NCBI RefSeq assembly: GCF_020075705.1
Contig: NZ_JAIQUM010000118.1
Coordinates: 1 to 10,073, forward strand
DNA length: 10,073 bases
Source of the DNA: Metabacillus rhizolycopersici
Lineage (GTDB): Bacteria; Bacillota; Bacilli; Bacillales; Bacillaceae
Direction of reading: 5' to 3'
Shown: positions 6,047 to 10,073 of the stretch, in pieces
Layout: each line of letters begins with the position of its first letter
Numbering within the stretch: position 1 is the stretch's first letter
The notes under the pieces: generated by a model
Seen by the model: only the letters and a program-made list of their open reading frames with translations
The model's database searches: none
What the model was told of the DNA's origin: nothing
Made by a program: the position numbers and the translations under genes

Positions 6047-6463
6047 TTGGATTCAACACTTCATGATATACATAAGAATGTGCTATTCCCACAAGATGTG
6101 CTTCACTTATTTACAGATATTATTAATAATGATCCTGTATCTAGGAAAGTCTTTATTTATGTTGGTCGAAGCTTAAAAGAGCAACAAAAAACAGTGAGTC
6201 ACATCAGAGGGGTTACAGTTAATGACATAGTGGAAAATGTAAAAATCGAGCGTAAAGAGAGAGTTCCTAAAGGGAAAACATTTATCTACCAGAAAACAAT
6301 TACCAATATCGATAGGAAAGCAGCAGAAAGAATAGTGGATAAACTTTTAGATATGTCCCTTCTATACTACACACCCGTAAAACCTTATAAGTTTCTTTTC
6401 ATGTCAAATAGAGGATGGCAAATTACTGAAGAAATAATAAACAGAATAAAGGAGAATAAATAA
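6047..6463 (+). CDS. tubR: TubR, winged-helix centromere-binding protein of a type III partition system
   Basis: A 138-aa basic protein immediately before tubZ. TubR binds the tubC repeats upstream of its gene, links the plasmid to TubZ filaments and represses the operon. The sequence shows a helical N-terminal half, a KTVSHIRGVTVNDIVENVKIERKERVPKG segment containing the likely helix-turn-helix elements, a long helix (RKAAERIVDKLLDMS) and a wing-like hairpin (LLYYTPVKPYKFLFMSNRGWQI). The start is taken as TTG at 6047, because AGGAGG (6034-6039) lies 7 nt before it; a GTG at 6041 would leave only one base of spacing. The stop codon overlaps the tubZ start (TAATG), implying translational coupling. 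Identification rests on operon position and wing pattern, since TubR proteins diverge strongly. Confidence 0.8.
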   Translation: MDSTLHDIHKNVLFPQDVLHLFTDIINNDPVSRKVFIYVGRSLKEQQKTVSHIRGVTVNDIVENVKIERKERVPKGKTFIYQKTITNIDRKAAERIVDKLLDMSLLYYTPVKPYKFLFMSNRGWQITEEIINRIKENK

Positions 6464-7914
6464 TGGCTAAAACTTTCACTAAGAACACACCAGCAATTAA
6501 CATGACACTAGTTGGTTTTGGACAAGCTGGAACCCGTATGGTTGATGAATTTGCAGCATTAAAAGATGGTAGTGGTAAAGCAGTTTACAACTGTTTAGCA
6601 TTAAATAGTAATGACGGTGATTTAAAAGGACTAAAACATGTAAATGAATCGAATCGAGTATCCTTAAATCTTGGTGGATTAGGGAAAAACCCACAAAAAG
6701 CGATCACAATATTAGAAGAAAACCAGGAAGTGAACAACCGATTAAAATCCTTCATTCAAGAACGTGTTAGACCTTCAGATGACCTTGTACTTTTCTTTGC
6801 AGGCCTAGGTGGTGGTACAGGTACATCAACTATAGTAAAAGCACTTGAAGAATTTTATGAGTTCAATAATAAACCAATTATTAAACAGGAACTAGTTAAA
6901 TTACAAAGTGAGATTGCACCAAAGGAATTTAAAGAAAATATTAAAAAATACATGAGATTAGCTGTTCAACGTGCAGAAAGTAAATTTATTAAAGTTGGTG
7001 TTATTGTCACCCTTCCACTTCGTGCCGATGGTCCAGATGCTCTTAGACAAGTGAATGATTTCGCCCAGCGAATCTGGAAGATCGCAAAGGATAAAACGAA
7101 AGGGATTGCATTTGTAACATTCGCTGATAATCAATATTTCTATGACGAGTTTAAACAACTTCCTGAAAATGAACGTGGAGACATAGAAAACTACAGGGAT
7201 TTTGCGAATAAAAGAATTTGCGAGGTATTTCATGAATTGAACACGGCTACAACTGGCGGCGGAACAAGCGTTACCTTTGACTCTGAAGATTTCAGACGAA
7301 TAATACTTGAAAATACGGGTTCATTAGTTGTAAATAAATTAAGTAAGCCAATGCAAGATATTACAAATGGTCACGATATTAAAGAAATGTTTATAAAAGC
7401 CATGGAAGGCAGCTGTTTCCACCAGCCTATCCAATTGACAAATAAGCTAGAAACTGGAGAGACAGTAGCATCTAAAGTACACCATATCGGTCTATTAGCC
7501 ATTCTTGATGAGAAAAAATCAATTGGTTCATCCTTTATCGATGATGCACGCGTTGATATCATTGAAAATAATACATTTTCTTTAAGTGGAACAGTGTTTA
7601 CTGGTTATCTAGAAGAAAAAAATGATCATTCCTCTACGGTTTACACTTTCTATAAAACAGATGGTCTCCCAAATAGATTGGCAAAAGGATTGGTAAGTGA
7701 GTTTGATGAGTTTCAAGAAAGACAAAAAGCCGTTGTTTACAAGTCCTCTTCCATTGAGTCTATAAGTAATGATTTAGATGATGATGACTTTGATATTGAT
7801 CTATCAGAATTCGGATTAGATGAAGTTGCTGTTACAAAAGAGGAAAAAGAAATTGATACTGAAAATTATGAAGTAGATTTAGATAGTTTAGATTTTGATA
7901 AACTAGATGATTAA
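6463..7914 (+). CDS. tubZ: TubZ, tubulin/FtsZ-like GTPase that segregates the plasmid
   Basis: A 483-aa member of the plasmid TubZ (RepX) family, which polymerises with GTP into treadmilling cytoplasmic filaments that carry TubR-bound plasmids. Visible landmarks are the N-terminal nucleotide-binding loop LVGFGQAGTRMVDEF (16-30), the tubulin signature AGLGGGTGTS (113-122), VIVTLPLRADG (180-190) and a T7-type catalytic loop TFDSEDF (271-277) with D273, E275 and D276. Length matches known TubZ proteins of about 484 aa. The tail beyond residue 435 is very acidic and carries two copies of one short motif: FDIDLSEFGLD (443-453) and YEVDLDSLDFD (469-479). AAAGGAG lies 8 nt before the ATG. In pXO1 and pBtoxis this family was first described as a replication protein; here separate initiator candidates lie nearby, so segregation is the better reading. 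Confidence 0.95.
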   Translation: MAKTFTKNTPAINMTLVGFGQAGTRMVDEFAALKDGSGKAVYNCLALNSNDGDLKGLKHVNESNRVSLNLGGLGKNPQKAITILEENQEVNNRLKSFIQERVRPSDDLVLFFAGLGGGTGTSTIVKALEEFYEFNNKPIIKQELVKLQSEIAPKEFKENIKKYMRLAVQRAESKFIKVGVIVTLPLRADGPDALRQVNDFAQRIWKIAKDKTKGIAFVTFADNQYFYDEFKQLPENERGDIENYRDFANKRICEVFHELNTATTGGGTSVTFDSEDFRRIILENTGSLVVNKLSKPMQDITNGHDIKEMFIKAMEGSCFHQPIQLTNKLETGETVASKVHHIGLLAILDEKKSIGSSFIDDARVDIIENNTFSLSGTVFTGYLEEKNDHSSTVYTFYKTDGLPNRLAKGLVSEFDEFQERQKAVVYKSSSIESISNDLDDDDFDIDLSEFGLDEVAVTKEEKEIDTENYEVDLDSLDFDKLDD

Positions 7915-7922
7915 TTTATTTG

Positions 7923-7948
7923 AAGCACTGTTAATTCAGTGCTTTTTT
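7923..7948 (+). terminator. Rho-independent terminator of the tubRZ operon
   Basis: AAGCACTG (7923-7930) pairs with CAGTGCTT (7937-7944) around a TTAATT loop, and six T residues end the structure. It starts 8 bp after the tubZ stop, so the TubY-like gene 740 bp further on needs its own promoter. Confidence 0.85.
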
Positions 7949-8094
7949 GCTCTATCCCCCTCTATCTCTCCTAGTTTCTCTTTTAATGGTCAATTCTTTC
8001 GTGATATATCCTAGGAAACTCACTTAAATCCTGAAACCTTATCAAAATTCATACAACAAAGTGTTTTTCAATCAATTCTTCGCATTTCATTCCA

Positions 8095-8435
8095 AATCAC
8101 ACCTTTTATTATTAATCACTAGTGATGTGTGAGTCACCAGTTGCGAAATCAAAATGCTTCACCTGTTACAGAGAATTCACTCGTTAAACCTTTGTGATTA
8201 ATCACGAATACCACGTTATTAATTAGTGTTTAACAAAAAGTTGATCCCTTGTATCGAATTATTTGTAATACGAACCCCGAAATTACTTGTGATTCACATT
8301 CAGTTATATATTAACCACCTATCACCAAGATGTGATTAACTATTAATGCTCATTCACTTACAAGTGAAACAATTGTCATTAATCACTAAGCGCTTGATAT
8401 CACAATTCATTTTTATATTGACCTCATTCCATCAC
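8095..8435. promoter_or_regulatory. Second cluster of GTGA/TCAC palindromes, between tubZ and the TubY-like gene
   Basis: Perfect or near-perfect sites are ATCACTAGTGAT (8115-8126), GTGAGTCAC (8129-8137), GTGATTAATCAC (8194-8205), GTGATTCAC (8289-8297), TTCACTTACAAGTGAA (8353-8368) and half-sites such as GTGATTAA (8332-8339), TTAATCAC (8379-8386) and ATCAC at 8095, 8321, 8399 and 8431. The rest of the 7949-8690 interval shows no reading frame or RNA gene. The exact match of ATCACTAGTGAT to 5500-5511 ties the two intergenic regions to one DNA-binding protein. Confidence 0.6.
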
Positions 8436-8487
8436 ACGTAATTATTTTCCAGTTAAAATGAATTATCAAATCAAAAAACAAGCGCTT
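8388..8487. repeat. Pair of inverted CAAGCGCTTA sites
   Basis: TAAGCGCTTG (8387-8396) and CAAGCGCTTA (8479-8488) are exact reverse complements, each centred on the palindrome AAGCGCTT. The core resembles LacI/CcpA-family operators, but the flanks match a cre site poorly. Function is unknown. Confidence 0.4.
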
Positions 8488-8572
8488 AACTTAGAAGTTG
8501 GTTAAAGGATCGAATGAAAAACAACTAGTCATGGCTAAAGATATAAACACTTCATGGAATGAAAGATAAATA

Positions 8573-8602
8573 TTGAAATACCACTAAAAAAGATTGTATT
8601 AT
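8573..8602 (+). promoter_or_regulatory. Predicted promoter of the TubY-like gene
   Basis: TTGAAA (8573-8578) and TATTAT (8597-8602) are 18 bp apart, which would place the transcript start near 8609, just before the operator-like sites of the leader. No alternative is clearly better, although TTGACC at 8418 with an AT-rich -10 near 8441 is possible. Confidence 0.4.
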
Positions 8603-8618
8603 TAGATTAGTAGAATGT

Positions 8619-8672
8619 GTGAATCATCACGCGAGATTAACCAGTGAATCATTCATCATCTGTGATTCATCA
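8619..8672. promoter_or_regulatory. Operator-like repeats in the tubY leader
   Basis: Three related elements, GTGAATCATCAC (8619-8630), GTGAATCATTCATC (8644-8657) and GTGATTCATCA (8662-8672), fill the space between the predicted promoter and the Shine-Dalgarno sequence at 8675. They belong to the same GTGA/TCAC class as the upstream clusters and suggest that the encoded protein represses its own gene. Confidence 0.5.
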
Positions 8673-8690
8673 TTGAGGAGGGAATCGGAG

Positions 8691-9386
8691 TTGAATGAAC
8701 CCGTAAATACTACATATTGGCAGATCACTGAATTTGCAGAGAAAGTAACTGAAAATATAGATGGCTCAGTTCATTACAATACAGTTGCTAAATGGTTTAA
8801 TAAATTGGAAACTATGGGCGTACATTATGTATCCCGTGCAGCTGGAGAAAAAATATATGACGAATTGGATCTGGAAATTGGAGTTTTTATACACCAAAAA
8901 AGAGCTGAAAAATGGCGATTAGACGTTATCTTCGAGAATTTACCAAAATATACTGAAACTAGACCATTTCCTGATGAATGGGAAGGGGAAAGTAGTCCAA
9001 CATTAAATTATTCAGAAATAGAGGAAGCCATTATCCGAAAAATGTCAGCAAAAATGCAAGACCAATTGATTGCAGCACAAAAGGAAATTGCTAATACAAT
9101 TGAACAGGTAGCCATGTCTAAAATTTCGTCATTGTTACCTCAACCTAAAACAGAAGATGAAATTCGCACCGAACGGTTAAATCACGCCTTACTACAAATG
9201 AAATTAAATAATAAGTTAGAAGAAGCAGCTTTAGATCAGTGGAATAAACAACCAGACCACATTAGAGTCAGGAAGGTAGGATTCTTTAGAAAAGAAGAAA
9301 ACTACGAAGAAAAGGACAGATTTATTAGAAACTATAAGAATCAAAATATGGAAAGAGTTCTACGAGAAGAATTAGATATTGAATAA
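8691..9386 (+). CDS. tubY: TubY-like third component of the TubZ partition system (MerR-like HTH plus coiled coil)
   Basis: A 231-aa protein when started at TTG 8691, chosen because GAGGAGGG (8675-8682) lies 8-9 nt upstream. A longer GTG start at 8619 would run through the operator-like repeats and has no binding site. Residues about 8-65 look like a MerR-type helix-turn-helix (WQITEFAEKV, then VHYNTVAKWFNKLETMGVHY). Residues 106-185 are long charged helices typical of a coiled coil, and a basic, aromatic patch follows (RVRKVGFFRK, about 192-201). That order, HTH then coiled coil then basic tail, is the architecture described for TubY, a DNA-binding modulator of TubRZ whose C-terminal region forms tetramers and binds membrane. 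Its position downstream of tubRZ supports the call; assignment is by architecture, not by database match. Confidence 0.7.
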   Translation: MNEPVNTTYWQITEFAEKVTENIDGSVHYNTVAKWFNKLETMGVHYVSRAAGEKIYDELDLEIGVFIHQKRAEKWRLDVIFENLPKYTETRPFPDEWEGESSPTLNYSEIEEAIIRKMSAKMQDQLIAAQKEIANTIEQVAMSKISSLLPQPKTEDEIRTERLNHALLQMKLNNKLEEAALDQWNKQPDHIRVRKVGFFRKEENYEEKDRFIRNYKNQNMERVLREELDIE

Positions 9387-9392
9387 TTCCTT

Positions 9393-9424
9393 AAGATGCC
9401 ATGTCTATATGGCATCTTTTTTTA
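9393..9424 (+). terminator. Rho-independent terminator after the TubY-like gene
   Basis: AAGATGCCAT (9393-9402) pairs with ATGGCATCTT (9409-9418) around a 6-nt loop and runs into a T-rich tail of seven T residues. It begins 6 bp after the stop codon. Confidence 0.9.
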
Positions 9425-9511
9425 TAATTTCATAAACTAAATTATGTATTGCACTCTCGAAAAACTCTCTCAACATAATTCCAATTTAGTTGAAACATAA
9501 GATTATAGCTT

Positions 9512-9736
9512 CTACATGTCAAAGAAATCATCAGCCTTAGCATTCGGATCTATTTCTCTGATAGCCTTCATTAGCTTCTTGATCGTTGTCGTTCTTGGCG
9601 AATATTCTTTATCCGAACAAATACGACTTACTGTATTTCTCCCTAATTTTGTTTTCTTCACTAGCCATTCTTGACTTACTCCATACTTATCTAGCCATTT
9701 CCCTATTTTGGTTCGTGTTTTACCCATTCCAAACAC
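9512..9736 (-). CDS. Small XRE-family (Cro/CI-type) helix-turn-helix protein
   Basis: A 74-aa protein made almost entirely of one Cro/CI-type DNA-binding domain. IGKWLDKYGVSQEWLVKKTKLGRNTVSRIC (about residues 11-40) gives the typical helix, turn and recognition helix, followed by SPRTTTIKKLMKAI as the fourth and fifth helices and a short acidic end (ADDFFDM). The start is a GTG at 9736, because AGGAGG (9749-9744) lies 7 nt upstream; the ATG at 9727 would be 16 nt away. It faces away from the IS end and toward the TubY terminator. Target genes cannot be read from the sequence. It could regulate a neighbour lost or displaced by the insertion sequence, or work as a stand-alone plasmid repressor. 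Confidence 0.85.
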   Translation of the reverse strand: MFGMGKTRTKIGKWLDKYGVSQEWLVKKTKLGRNTVSRICSDKEYSPRTTTIKKLMKAIREIDPNAKADDFFDM

Positions 9737-9867
9737 TGAAATCCCTCCTTTTAGTGCAGTTATTTGTTACAGTCATGCCCTTAAATTGAAAAAGATATAA
9801 CACCTAACTGAAATAATTTTTTCAGAAAATGGTGAATAGTGGACAAACGGTGTCGAATACCTTTTAC

Positions 9868-10073
9868 GGTTCTGGTGCAAAAACTTCAGGGCAATTGCAA
9901 CTAATCTCTAAATTTTGGACATACTGATACTATTACTCTAAAAAAAGGGCATGATCAGTATGGAAAACCAAAATGTATTCAAATGGAAACATTATCAGCC
10001 TGACATTATTTTATTAACAGTGAGATGGTACCTACGGTACAACTTAAGTTTTCGTGATTTGGTGGAAATGATG
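9868..10073 (+). mobile_element. Left part of an IS6-family (IS240-like) insertion sequence, cut by the window edge
   Basis: The transposase that starts at 9960 is of the IS6 family. About 90 bp before it, GGTTCTGGTGCAAAAAC (9868-9884) has the form expected of an IS6-family terminal inverted repeat. I therefore place the left end at 9868. IS6-family elements make 8-bp target duplications, so the flanking CCTTTTAC (9860-9867) should reappear past the right end if insertion was simple. The right end is outside the window. Confidence 0.8.
9960..10073 (+). CDS. IS6-family transposase, N-terminal 38 residues only
   Basis: The reading frame from ATG 9960 runs open to the window edge. Its visible part ends in TVRWYLRYNLSFRDLVEMM and has FKWKHYQPDIILL near the start, the characteristic N-terminal helix-turn-helix region of IS6/IS240-type DDE transposases, which join replicons by replicative transposition. 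The catalytic DDE residues lie beyond the window. An in-frame ATG at 9951 is rejected because the AAAGGG at about 9944-9949 is well spaced only for 9960. Whether the gene is intact cannot be judged. Confidence 0.85.
   Translation, partial: MENQNVFKWKHYQPDIILLTVRWYLRYNLSFRDLVEMM

Noticed and set aside
6497..7562. Minus-strand frames inside tubZ (6497-6694, 6958-7233, 7371-7562)
   Set aside because: They are shadows of a strongly supported gene and have no start signals.
9401..9412. GTCTATAT in the terminator loop after tubY as a further centromere motif
   Set aside because: Only eight bases match and they belong to the hairpin loop and stem of a clear terminator, far from the main cluster.

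Overview
The window looks like a piece of a large, low-GC plasmid from the Bacillus cereus/thuringiensis group. The main reasons are a tubulin-type partition cassette (TubR, TubZ and a TubY-like protein) of the kind known from pXO1- and pBtoxis-like plasmids, strong Gram-positive Shine-Dalgarno sequences with several TTG/GTG starts, and the left end of an IS6-family (IS240-like) insertion sequence at the right edge. No database search was possible, so the host is inferred.

Layout: (1) 1-1031 has no convincing gene. It holds fourteen 19-bp tandem repeats (1-265), a nested 133-bp hairpin element (316-448) and plain AT-rich DNA. (2) 1032-3455 and on to 5279 look like a replication module. A primase-type (AEP plus PriCT-1) replication protein is encoded leftward, and a small ribbon-helix-helix regulator plus a 604-aa putative initiator are encoded rightward. 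Between them lies a gene-free region (about 2600-3257) packed with two interleaved iteron families, ACACGGGTTGGACG (6 copies) and GGTGCA/GGTGCG (11 copies, either strand). It also has two near-consensus DnaA boxes, a leftward terminator/attenuator and a perfect 20-bp palindrome just before the regulator. (3) 5281-9424 is the partition module. It contains a very AT-rich centromere-like region built on TATAGTNTCTATATA motifs, then tubR and tubZ overlapping by one base, a terminator, a roughly 740-bp regulatory intergenic region, and a tubY-like gene with its own terminator. (4) 9512-9736 is a small XRE-type repressor on the minus strand, and from 9868 an IS6-family element runs out of the window.

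How the parts may work together: the iteron region with its flanking initiator candidates would supply replication and copy control. TubR bound to the 5.6-6.0 kb motifs would form the centromere complex pulled by TubZ filaments, and one TubR-type motif sits inside the predicted tubR promoter, suggesting autoregulation. A third signal, GTGA/TCAC palindromes including an identical 12-mer ATCACTAGTGAT, occurs before the centromere and again before and inside the tubY leader. It is the best candidate for a TubY operator coordinating the module.

The most notable points are the dual-iteron origin between two unrelated initiator candidates, the duplicated acidic linear motif in the TubZ tail, the shared GTGA/TCAC operator-like sites, and the unexplained nested hairpin at the left edge.
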